Below are positions 6,196 to 11,359 of a stretch of DNA of 11,359 nt, one piece after another. The position numbers were made by a program, and so were the translations under genes. Source of the stretch: Rhizobiales bacterium CCH3-A5 (GTDB lineage: Bacteria > Pseudomonadota > Alphaproteobacteria > Rhizobiales > Beijerinckiaceae); NCBI GenBank assembly GCA_001556025.1, contig LSIB01000083.1, forward strand, positions 1 through 11,359, given 5' to 3'. Under the pieces are notes generated by a model that was given only the letters and a program-made list of their open reading frames with translations, made no database searches and had not been told where the DNA came from. Positions within the stretch are counted from its first letter, which is position 1. Each line of letters begins with the position of its first letter.

Positions 6196-6618
6196 TTATC
6201 GGTCAAGCGGCCCACCGGCGAACGGGTTCCTGATCGTCAGACGACCATCGACGTCAAAGCCGTCCTGCATGTCCTCTGACCAGAATGTCGAGCATTCCAT
6301 GCGCAATGCAGCCGCCAACATCATCGCGTCATAGACGGAAAATTGATATCGTTCAGCCAGCTCAATCCCGACTGAGTGGATTTCGAGATCGAGCGCTGCG
6401 ATCGGCTTTACCAGCGTCTTGATGGCGTCGAGCGCGTCTCGCAGCTCGCGCCAGTCAAGGGACAGTTTGCGGCGGCCAACATTGGCAAACTCGTTGAGCG
6501 CCTGCACGCTCGTCGCACATCCTTTGGCCAGCAGCGCTTCGGCCTGAACCGACTTCGGATCTATAGAGAACGCGTAGATCAAGACGTTCGTGTCCACGAA
6601 CTCACGCGGCGATGTCAC
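6196..6618 (-). CDS. vapC: PIN-domain toxin, VapC family
   Basis: This 140-residue PIN-domain endoribonuclease is the likely toxin of a type II toxin-antitoxin pair; VapC toxins block translation by cutting RNA such as initiator tRNA or rRNA. The acidic metal-binding residues are in place: FVDTN at the N-terminus (D9), LNEFANV, YDAMMLAAA and FWSEDMQDG. The GTG start at 6618 overlaps the antitoxin stop as GTGA, the usual arrangement for such pairs. A longer reading from 6651 would intrude 37 bases into the antitoxin and has no support. The target RNA is not predictable. The gene sits directly upstream of repA, where a plasmid-addiction module is commonly found. Confidence 0.88.
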   Translation of the reverse strand: MTSPREFVDTNVLIYAFSIDPKSVQAEALLAKGCATSVQALNEFANVGRRKLSLDWRELRDALDAIKTLVKPIAALDLEIHSVGIELAERYQFSVYDAMMLAAALRMECSTFWSEDMQDGFDVDGRLTIRNPFAGGPLDR

Positions 6619-6845
6619 CGGCCATTGGCCTCTTCGCGATCGAAGCGCCAACCCGAGGGGAGGGGCCTGCGAAGCATGCGGATGCGCTCTAGCGCTCTTT
6701 CTCGGCTCCTGTCCCGCTCGACATCAAACGCGCGTTCGCCGGCGATCTGGATCGCGATCTCATCGCCCTCCTTAAGATTGAGCGCCTCGACGACGGATGA
6801 GGGCAGGCGAACCGCCAAGCTGTTTCCCCAACGCGCAACCTGCAT
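6615..6845 (-). CDS. vapB: AbrB/MazE-type antitoxin, VapB-like
   Basis: This 76-residue antitoxin has an N-terminal swapped-hairpin AbrB/MazE DNA-binding domain: ARWGNSLAVRLPSSVVEALNLKEGDEI covers residues 4-30. The charged, basic C-terminal tail (about 45-76) is the part expected to wrap around and inhibit the PIN toxin. ATG 6845 is preceded by AGGGAGG with about 5 bases of spacing, a strong ribosome-binding site. That fits the need to make antitoxin in excess. The gene overlaps vapC by four bases. By analogy with the family, antitoxin and toxin together should repress their own promoter. Confidence 0.88.
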   Translation of the reverse strand: MQVARWGNSLAVRLPSSVVEALNLKEGDEIAIQIAGERAFDVERDRSRERALERIRMLRRPLPSGWRFDREEANGR

Positions 6846-6873
6846 GACGGCCTCCCTGATCTACTCGGAGCAA

Positions 6874-6903
6874 TGTATATCTTTCTGCGGCCAACGTCCA
6901 TAA
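6874..6903 (-). promoter_or_regulatory. Probable vapBC promoter
   Basis: On the minus strand TTATGG (6903-6898) and TATACA (6879-6874) are separated by 18 bases, about 30 bases before the vapB start. The -10 element sits in an AT-rich, near-palindromic ATATACAT segment that could be the VapB operator. The position between luxR and vapB is right for a separate toxin-antitoxin promoter. Confidence 0.45.
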
Positions 6904-6942
6904 GCCGCCGGCACTCGGGTCGTCCAGAGGGGGGTACGTGAC

Positions 6943-7668
6943 TCAGCGAATGACATGCCCTCTAAGCGCGATCGCGACCGCCTGCGGCAGGGTCTCGGCC
7001 CCAAGGTTCGCCCGGGCGTTATCGAGGTGGAACTTCACCACCCGCGGCGTGACACCCATGATCTTCGCGGTCGCCTCCATGGATTTTCCGCGAGCAGCCC
7101 ATGTCAGACATTCACGCTCGCGCTGGGTCAGCGGTGAAGCGTCCTGGGGTGCGGGCCGCAGCCCCAGTTTTGCATCGGCATGCGCGTGGAATGTCAGCCC
7201 GATCAGTTGGACGATGTCGTTCGCTTCGGTGACCATCCTCCCATGAGCTGAGCTGACTTCGTCGACCGCAAAGGTGAAGGCCGCGAACCGATCGAAGCCA
7301 CCGGCAATTGCGACCGAGACGCCATGGCGGATGCCGAACTCATCGGCATCATCGAAGAGCCGCTTCTGGGCGCGCAGCGGAAACTGGCGCCCACCGTCTC
7401 TCGTCCACTGCAGCGTGGAGCGTCCGCTTCGTGCAAAGGCGACCACGGGATCGACGTCCTGATAGGCCTCTCCGAAGTAATGCTCGCTCCAGCGCTTGGG
7501 ATAGGACGAGATCAAGACTGGATCGGCTTCACCAAAGCCGAGATAGGCGAAGTACCGGAAGCCCATGCTTTCGGCGACACGTTGGCCGACGCGCCCGAAC
7601 TCCGAATCTGTGGCTGACGAATGCAGACCGTCGACCAGCTCCTGATAGGCCATTTCCACCGATTTCAT
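6943..7668 (-). CDS. LuxR-family quorum-sensing regulator (TraR-like)
   Basis: This 241-residue acyl-homoserine-lactone-responsive transcription activator has an N-terminal autoinducer-binding domain (about 15-165). It carries the invariant residues W60, Y64, D73, W88 and G116, equivalent to TraR W57, Y61, D70, W85 and G113. The C-terminal LuxR helix-turn-helix (about 178-240) has E184, L188 and G194 in the LTQRERECLTWAARGKS block. With all ligand residues present it should be a true AHL receptor rather than an orphan regulator. ATG 7668 follows GGAG at good spacing. It is divergent from luxI across a 202-bp gap that holds a lux box. By analogy it activates luxI and the conjugation operon. 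No traM-type antiactivator is seen in the window. Confidence 0.93.
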   Translation of the reverse strand: MKSVEMAYQELVDGLHSSATDSEFGRVGQRVAESMGFRYFAYLGFGEADPVLISSYPKRWSEHYFGEAYQDVDPVVAFARSGRSTLQWTRDGGRQFPLRAQKRLFDDADEFGIRHGVSVAIAGGFDRFAAFTFAVDEVSSAHGRMVTEANDIVQLIGLTFHAHADAKLGLRPAPQDASPLTQRERECLTWAARGKSMEATAKIMGVTPRVVKFHLDNARANLGAETLPQAVAIALRGHVIR

Positions 7669-7752
7669 CGGGTCTCCGTTGTGTTGCGGCGCCTTGCTTC
7701 ACGCGCCTGATGATCCTCATGCGATCGATGCCGACGGCCTTTGCCGGGAAGA

Positions 7753-7773
7753 TGTGGCGAGAGAGCGGCCACA
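7753..7773. repeat. Short inverted repeat in the luxR-luxI gap
   Basis: TGTGGC (7753-7758) and GCCACA (7768-7773) are exact inverted repeats around a 9-base spacer, about 20 bp from the lux box on the luxR side. It may be a regulator site or a leader hairpin of luxR mRNA. No known motif was recognised. Confidence 0.25.
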
Positions 7774-7792
7774 ACCTTAGAGAGAATCTACC

Positions 7793-7810
7793 CCTGTCAG
7801 ATCCGACAGG
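7793..7810. promoter_or_regulatory. lux box (LuxR operator) for luxI operon
   Basis: CCTGTCAGATCCGACAGG has 6-bp perfect inverted arms and the classical CT-N12-AG spacing of lux/las/rhl-type boxes. Its centre is about 69 bp before the luxI ATG, which leaves room for a start site near 7844 if the box overlaps the -35 position. It is the expected binding site for the LuxR protein encoded next to it. The palindrome is seen; regulation is inferred from the family. Confidence 0.8.
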
Positions 7811-7870
7811 TTCGGTTCGAGCCCGCGTCTGATTGATTGGCCTCCAGATCAACGCGATTCGGAGGTGGCC

Positions 7871-8506
7871 ATGCAGGTCGTCGAACTGAGCCGCGCCGGA
7901 TATGGCGCCAACATCTCCCTGCTGATGGGCATGCATCGGCTGCGGCGAAAAGTGTTCAAGGATCGGCTCGACTGGTCGGTATCGACCACGGGCGATCTCG
8001 AGATGGATCGCTACGACACATTGGATGTGAGCTACCTGGTCGTCGCCGATCGCGGTGCAGTTCTGGGCTGCGTGCGGCTACTGCCGACGACCGGGCCAAA
8101 CATGCTGGCCGATACGTTTCCCGAGCTGCTCGACGGCAGTCCCGCGCCACGTTCCCACCTCATCGCCGAAAGCTCGCGCTTCTGCGTCGATACGGAAGCG
8201 ACCGACGCCAAAACCGATGGCGGGCTGCGACGTGCGACGTTCATGCTTTTTGCAGCCATGCTCGAATGGGGCGAGGCGAGGGGACTGGCGTCGATCGCGA
8301 CCGTGACCGATCTGCGCATGGAGCGCATTCTACGGCGGGCGGGATGGACGCTTGAACGTCTCGGCGCGCCACGGCGGATCGGATCGACCATCGCCGTCGC
8401 AGGCTTGCTGCCGATCGGGCAGCCTGCGCTCGCAGCAGTTCGACGCCATGGCGGCCTGACCGCACCGGTGCTTCCGATCGAAATCCCGCTGCCGCTCGCA
8501 GCGTGA
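7871..8506 (+). CDS. LuxI-family acyl-homoserine-lactone synthase
   Basis: This 211-residue autoinducer synthase joins S-adenosylmethionine and an acyl-ACP to make an N-acyl-homoserine lactone. All conserved LuxI residues are visible: R25, F29, W35, D46 and D49 in EMDRYD, R69 in GCVRLLP, E100 and R103 in IAESSRF. The acyl chain cannot be predicted safely. ATG 7871 is chosen because GGAGG (7861-7865) lies 5 bases before it; a GTG at 7865 overlaps that ribosome-binding site. The gene is controlled by the lux box upstream and overlaps the next gene (TGATG), so it leads the conjugation operon as traI does in Ti plasmids. A positive feedback loop with the adjacent LuxR is expected. Confidence 0.95.
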   Translation: MQVVELSRAGYGANISLLMGMHRLRRKVFKDRLDWSVSTTGDLEMDRYDTLDVSYLVVADRGAVLGCVRLLPTTGPNMLADTFPELLDGSPAPRSHLIAESSRFCVDTEATDAKTDGGLRRATFMLFAAMLEWGEARGLASIATVTDLRMERILRRAGWTLERLGAPRRIGSTIAVAGLLPIGQPALAAVRRHGGLTAPVLPIEIPLPLAA

Positions 8507-8964
8507 TGGCTGTGCAGATGATCAGGATCACGCTTCTAGCCGCCGGCCTTGTGGGCCTGTCGGCCGGCGCTGCTCGCGCCGACGACTGGGGCTGCACTGT
8601 CCTGCTGTGCCTCGCCAATCCGAGCGGGCCAACGCAATACGCAGCTTGCGTCCCGCCCGTGACGCGGCTCTGGTCGCATCTGAAGCGGGGAGGGGCCTTT
8701 CCGACCTGCTCAGGTGCGGGATCGAGCGCATCGCCGATCGGCTACGACCCGTATGAGCCATGCCAGGATGGCTACGTCCTGCGCGAGCTTGGGCGCGATG
8801 GTGCAAGTCAACCGGCCTGTGTGTCGAGCAAGCCGGTTCACGACTGCGACCGCGCGGACGAAGCCTGCCAGCCGCATGACGTCCAGGCGGTCCGCCATCG
8901 CGCCCAACCCAATTTCATCGATGTCACCGGAGCCGACGGCGCCAGCACGCGGGTGCGATTCTGA
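8506..8964 (+). CDS. TrbM/KikA-like conjugal transfer protein, secreted
   Basis: The product (152 aa) starts with a signal peptide (hydrophobic ITLLAAGLVGLSAGA, cleavage likely after ARA at residue 25). It then has a cysteine-rich region DWGCTVLLCLANPSGPTQYAACVPPV...FPTC, the hallmark of the TrbM/KikA/MpfK family of periplasmic conjugation proteins. Eight cysteines (30, 35, 48, 68, 86, 105, 114, 121) suggest disulfides in the periplasm. The family has no defined enzymatic role; it accompanies type IV secretion loci such as RP4 trb. ATG 8506 overlaps the luxI stop (TGATG). GTG 8503 or ATG 8518 are alternative starts and all keep the signal peptide. It overlaps the next gene in the same way. 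Confidence 0.82.
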   Translation: MAVQMIRITLLAAGLVGLSAGAARADDWGCTVLLCLANPSGPTQYAACVPPVTRLWSHLKRGGAFPTCSGAGSSASPIGYDPYEPCQDGYVLRELGRDGASQPACVSSKPVHDCDRADEACQPHDVQAVRHRAQPNFIDVTGADGASTRVRF

Positions 8965-9527
8965 TGGAGGCGGCAGACATCACGACATTGATCGAGCGCT
9001 GCATAGAGCCCGCGCTCACACGACCGGTCGCGGCGATCATGCGCCAGGCGAGCGTGGTGGAACCCTTGCTCGTGACAATCTCCGGCAAACGGCCGATCCG
9101 GGTTCTGGCCGACACCAAGCCTGAGGCGATCGCGCTTGCCAGCGAAGCTGCCGTGGCAGGCAACACCGTCCGGGTCGGAATGGCTCAGCTTGATGTCGCG
9201 GATCTTAAAACGGCTGGACTCACTCTTACGGCGGCGTTCGACCCGTGCGCCCATATTGCCGGGCTCGCGCGCGTATTCCAGGCGCGCCGGGCACAACTGT
9301 TCGCCCGCGGCGTCCCTGACACCGTCGCAGGCGACAAGGCGGTTGCCTCGTTCACATCAGCTCGGATGGACCAGACACCTCCGCATGAGGTCAAGCCCGG
9401 GGTCAGTGCTGAGCCGGCGAAGGAGCCTGCTTCTCTGCAAGAGGAGATTGCATCCGCCAAGGACCCGCCGTCCTGGAGCGTCTACGGCGCACGGCGCGGC
9501 TCGTCGCTCCTGATCTACAGCCGCTGA
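8964..9527 (+). CDS. VirB1-like lytic transglycosylase relative, probably inactive
   Basis: This 187-residue protein occupies the VirB1 position before virB2. VirB1 proteins are SLT-type transglycosylases that open peptidoglycan for the secretion channel. The family skeleton can be followed: Cys13-xxPA, IMRQASVVEP (25-34), a region with EAIALASEAAVAGNTV (54-69), GMAQLD (72-77) where active members have G-L-G/M-Q-I/V-N, TAAFDPC (89-95), and a tail ending WSVYGARRGSSLLIYSR. In active members the second block reads like RxESGGxP; here Ala29 stands where the catalytic Glu should be, and the Gly pair is lost. The frame is open and the overlap with the upstream gene (TGATG) is intact, so this is not a decayed gene. 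A structural or peptidoglycan-binding role is inferred. Family assignment by eye is good but not certain. Confidence 0.7.
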   Translation: MEAADITTLIERCIEPALTRPVAAIMRQASVVEPLLVTISGKRPIRVLADTKPEAIALASEAAVAGNTVRVGMAQLDVADLKTAGLTLTAAFDPCAHIAGLARVFQARRAQLFARGVPDTVAGDKAVASFTSARMDQTPPHEVKPGVSAEPAKEPASLQEEIASAKDPPSWSVYGARRGSSLLIYSR

Positions 9528-9552
9528 CCCCATCCAGTTCCCTGTGTTCGAC

Positions 9553-9572
9553 CGACGCAACCTGCGGCGTCG
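9553..9572 (+). promoter_or_regulatory. Hairpin in the leader of the pilin gene
   Basis: CGACGC (9553-9558) pairs with GCGTCG (9567-9572) around an 8-base loop. An alternative outer pair, TTCGAC (9547-9552) with GTCGAA (9569-9574), also exists. It lies in the 72-bp gap before virB2, the only sizeable gap inside the operon. It lacks a T-run, so it is not an intrinsic terminator. It could stabilise the downstream pilin mRNA or mark an RNA-processing point. Confidence 0.3.
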
Positions 9573-9599
9573 AACCCGCACGTCCCGGAGAGTTCTTCC

Positions 9600-9896
9600 A
9601 TGCCTGTCCCGCTTCGCCCATTTGCAGCCCCTGCCATCATGGCGGCCGCGTTCGTTCTGTTCGCTGCCGAGCCCGCGCTGGCCCAGACCGCCAATATCGA
9701 GGGCGTCCTGCAAAACATCGTCACGATGCTGACGGGCAATGTCGCGCGATTGCTGGCGACGCTCGCAGTCATCATCGTCGGCATCGCCTGGATGTTCGGC
9801 TATCTCGATTTGCGCAAGGCGGCCTATGTCGTGCTCGGTGTCGCCATCGTTTTTGGCGCGTCCGAGATCGTCTCGACCCTGACGGGCGGCACCTGA
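9600..9896 (+). CDS. virB2: VirB2/TrbC-family conjugative pilin
   Basis: This 98-residue pilin precursor has a long signal peptide (1-28, ending AEPALA before Gln29). The mature part has two hydrophobic helices, LLATLAVIIVGIAWMFGYLDL and AAYVVLGVAIVFGASEIV, joined by a short polar turn (DLRK). Size and topology match VirB2/TrbC pilins, which form the conjugative pilus and surface of the type IV channel. ATG 9600 has GGAG (9587-9590) upstream. It is followed by virB3 and virB4, the canonical order. Confidence 0.9.
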   Translation: MPVPLRPFAAPAIMAAAFVLFAAEPALAQTANIEGVLQNIVTMLTGNVARLLATLAVIIVGIAWMFGYLDLRKAAYVVLGVAIVFGASEIVSTLTGGT

Positions 9897-9908
9897 GGCG
9901 CGGCCGCA

Positions 9909-10250
9909 ATGACGAGCGCACCCGAGCGCCTGACCGAGGACACGCTGTTCCTGGCCTGTACGAGGCCTGCAATGATCGCGGGGGTCACCATGGAGGCGAT
10001 GGCCATCAATGTGATGGCGTCCTGCATCCTGTTCCTGATGGCCGGATCGATCGTCTACGGGCTGATCGCCTTGCCGATCCACCTGATCTGCCGCGCGATA
10101 TGCCGACACGATCCCAACCAGTTTCGCCTGCTCGTCGCCTGGCTCGAAACACGCGGCCGCGCGCGCAACGGCGCGCTCTGGGGCGGGTCGTCGCCGACGC
10201 CCTTGCGTCTCGTGCGCCGCTTCAACATTCGTGAGATCGCTCATGGCTGA
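9909..10250 (+). CDS. virB3: VirB3/TrbD-family inner-membrane type IV secretion protein
   Basis: This 113-residue protein carries the VirB3 family signature LFLACTRPAMIAGVTMEAMAINVM (13-36) and one or two hydrophobic helices (about 22-62). A cytoplasmic, basic C-terminal tail follows. VirB3 is an inner-membrane component that associates with the VirB4 ATPase and is needed for pilus assembly. The ATG at 9909 is 12 bases after the virB2 stop, with GAGG from that stop region as a possible ribosome-binding site. The 3' end overlaps virB4 by 8 bases, suggesting coupled translation. Confidence 0.9.
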   Translation: MTSAPERLTEDTLFLACTRPAMIAGVTMEAMAINVMASCILFLMAGSIVYGLIALPIHLICRAICRHDPNQFRLLVAWLETRGRARNGALWGGSSPTPLRLVRRFNIREIAHG

Positions 10251-11359
10251 CGCGGCCCGCCTGATGGCTCGCGAGATCGAGCCCGACGTTCATCTGCCCT
10301 ATGTCCGGCACGCCACCGAGACCGTGATCAGTCTTTCGACGCGGGCGCTGATGACGACGATCCGTCTCGACGGCATCGCCTTCGAGACCGCTGACATCGG
10401 CGATCTCAACGACCTGCACGCCAAGCTCAATCTGACCCTTCGCAATCTGGCCGATGATCGCCTGGCGCTCTGGACGCATCTGATCCGGCGCAGCGACAGC
10501 TCCTATCCGGAGGGCGAGTTCTCGTCCGCCTTCGCCCGCGATCTCGACCAAGGGTATCGTGGGACGATTAAGGGCACGAAGCTGTTCCGAAACGAGCTCT
10601 ATCTCACCATTGTCGCTCATCCCGGCCGGGATCGTGCGGAAGCAGCGGTCGGGTTCGTCTCCCGGTTGGGCCAGGCGCGCCGCGGGGGAGGGGAGGTCGA
10701 TGCCGCCGCCCTGAAGCGGCTGAACGATGCGGCTCGTGACATCACGGCCGCGCTCGGCCGCTACGATGCAAGACAACTTAGCCTCATCGAGCAAGACGGC
10801 ATTCTGTTCTCGGAGCCAATGCGGCTCCTTCACTTGCTGGCCTCCAGTGAGGATTTGCCGACGGCGCTCCCTCAAGGCCGGATCGGCTCGGCGGTCTACA
10901 CCAACCGCGTTATTTTCGGCCGCGAGGCGATCGAGGTCCGGGCGGCAGGCGGGTCCCTCTTTTCCGGCATGTTCGGCCTGAAGGAATACCCGGCCTCGAC
11001 CAAGCCCGGCATGCTGAATGGCCTGCTGTCGGCGCCGTTCGAGTTCGTGCTCTCGCAAAGCTTTGCCTTTCTGTCGAAAGCCGACGCCAAGACGGTCCTG
11101 ACCCGCAAGCAAAACCAACTCGTCTCGACCCAGGACGTTGCTGCCTCGCAGATCGACGATCTGAACGATGCGCTGGATGATCTCGAATCCAATCGCTTCG
11201 TCATGGGCGATCACCATCTTTCGTTGCTGGTGCGCGCCGACAACCCCAAAGCGCTGATGGAAACGATGGCGCAAGCGCGACGCGTGCTAGCCGAAGCCGG
11301 CGCGGTCGTCGCGCGCGAGGATCTTGGGCTTGAGGCCGCCTACTGGGCGCAGATGCCGG
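10243..11359 (+). CDS. virB4: VirB4/TrbE-family conjugation ATPase, 5' part
   Basis: The frame opens at ATG 10243, inside the end of virB3, and is still open at the window end, giving 372 of the roughly 800 residues usual for VirB4. The visible part is the CagE/TrbE/VirB N-terminal domain: PYVRHATETVISLSTRALM near the start, TKLFRNELYLTIV, FSEPMRLLHLLA, a FGLKEYPASTKPGMLNGLL stretch, FVLSQSFAFLSK and a final EAAYWAQMP. This matches the AxWAQxPG phrase that precedes the ATPase core. The Walker A motif would lie beyond the window. VirB4 powers pilus assembly and works with VirB3 at the inner membrane. There is no frameshift in the visible part. Confidence 0.95.
   Translation, partial: MADAARLMAREIEPDVHLPYVRHATETVISLSTRALMTTIRLDGIAFETADIGDLNDLHAKLNLTLRNLADDRLALWTHLIRRSDSSYPEGEFSSAFARDLDQGYRGTIKGTKLFRNELYLTIVAHPGRDRAEAAVGFVSRLGQARRGGGEVDAAALKRLNDAARDITAALGRYDARQLSLIEQDGILFSEPMRLLHLLASSEDLPTALPQGRIGSAVYTNRVIFGREAIEVRAAGGSLFSGMFGLKEYPASTKPGMLNGLLSAPFEFVLSQSFAFLSKADAKTVLTRKQNQLVSTQDVAASQIDDLNDALDDLESNRFVMGDHHLSLLVRADNPKALMETMAQARRVLAEAGAVVAREDLGLEAAYWAQMP

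Noticed and set aside
6619..6651. A longer N-terminus for the PIN toxin starting at 6651.
   Set aside because: It would lie inside vapB; the GTG at 6618 with a GTGA overlap gives the normal PIN start near VDTN.
9357..10244. A 295-residue minus-strand open frame across the VirB1-like tail, virB2 and virB3.
   Set aside because: It is low in hydrophobic residues, rich in Arg/Asp/Gly/His typical of shadow frames, and runs against three well-supported genes.
10222..11274. A 350-residue open frame antisense to virB4.
   Set aside because: It mirrors the virB4 coding frame in GC-rich DNA; the plus-strand translation has clear VirB4 family phrases and the antisense product has none.
1..11359. CRISPR arrays, insertion-sequence ends, rRNA, full tRNA genes and an oriT.
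   Set aside because: No regularly spaced repeats, transposase-like frames, RNA gene structures or relaxase with nick region were seen in this window.

Overview
The window is a GC-rich segment of an alphaproteobacterial plasmid or other repABC replicon, probably from the Hyphomicrobiales (Rhizobiales). The basis is a complete repABC replication/partition operon, a replicon type known only from Alphaproteobacteria, together with LuxR/LuxI quorum sensing joined to conjugation genes as in rhizobial and agrobacterial plasmids. The genus cannot be fixed from sequence alone.

Left part (1-1690): a perfect inverted repeat with a Xer/dif-like layout (30-56) precedes a tyrosine recombinase gene (171-1340) and a small unrecognised gene (1397-1687), all on the plus strand. 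Converging on these from the minus strand, with ends 3 bp apart, is a two-gene unit lying downstream of repC. It encodes a 100-residue protein with a helix-hairpin-helix-like motif (2325-2023) and a 111-residue nine-cysteine protein (2026-1691). The two are joined by an ATGA overlap.

Middle (2410-6195): repA-repB-repC runs on the minus strand. repA and repB overlap by one base (TGATG). The repB-repC gap carries a counter-transcribed RNA on the plus strand, with a recognisable promoter and a strong intrinsic terminator, and a hairpin that includes the repC ribosome-binding site. Two identical 16-bp parS palindromes are present, one inside the 5' end of repB and one upstream of repA. An AT-rich patch inside repC is the likely oriV. 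A VapBC-type toxin-antitoxin pair (6845-6196) sits directly upstream of repA and probably adds post-segregational stability.

Right part (6943-11359): a TraR-like luxR (minus) and a luxI (plus) diverge around an 18-bp lux box (7793-7810). luxI is the first gene of a tightly packed operon: luxI, a TrbM/KikA-like secreted protein, a VirB1-like lytic transglycosylase relative that seems to have lost its catalytic glutamate, VirB2 pilin, VirB3 and VirB4 (cut by the window end). The inferred logic is that the acyl-homoserine lactone made by LuxI activates LuxR, which switches on luxI and the whole mating-pair-formation operon, giving density-dependent conjugation. This resembles traI-trb of Ti plasmids.

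The least expected items are the probable catalytically dead transglycosylase, the recombinase with its own candidate recombination site, and the uncharacterised two-gene unit behind repC.
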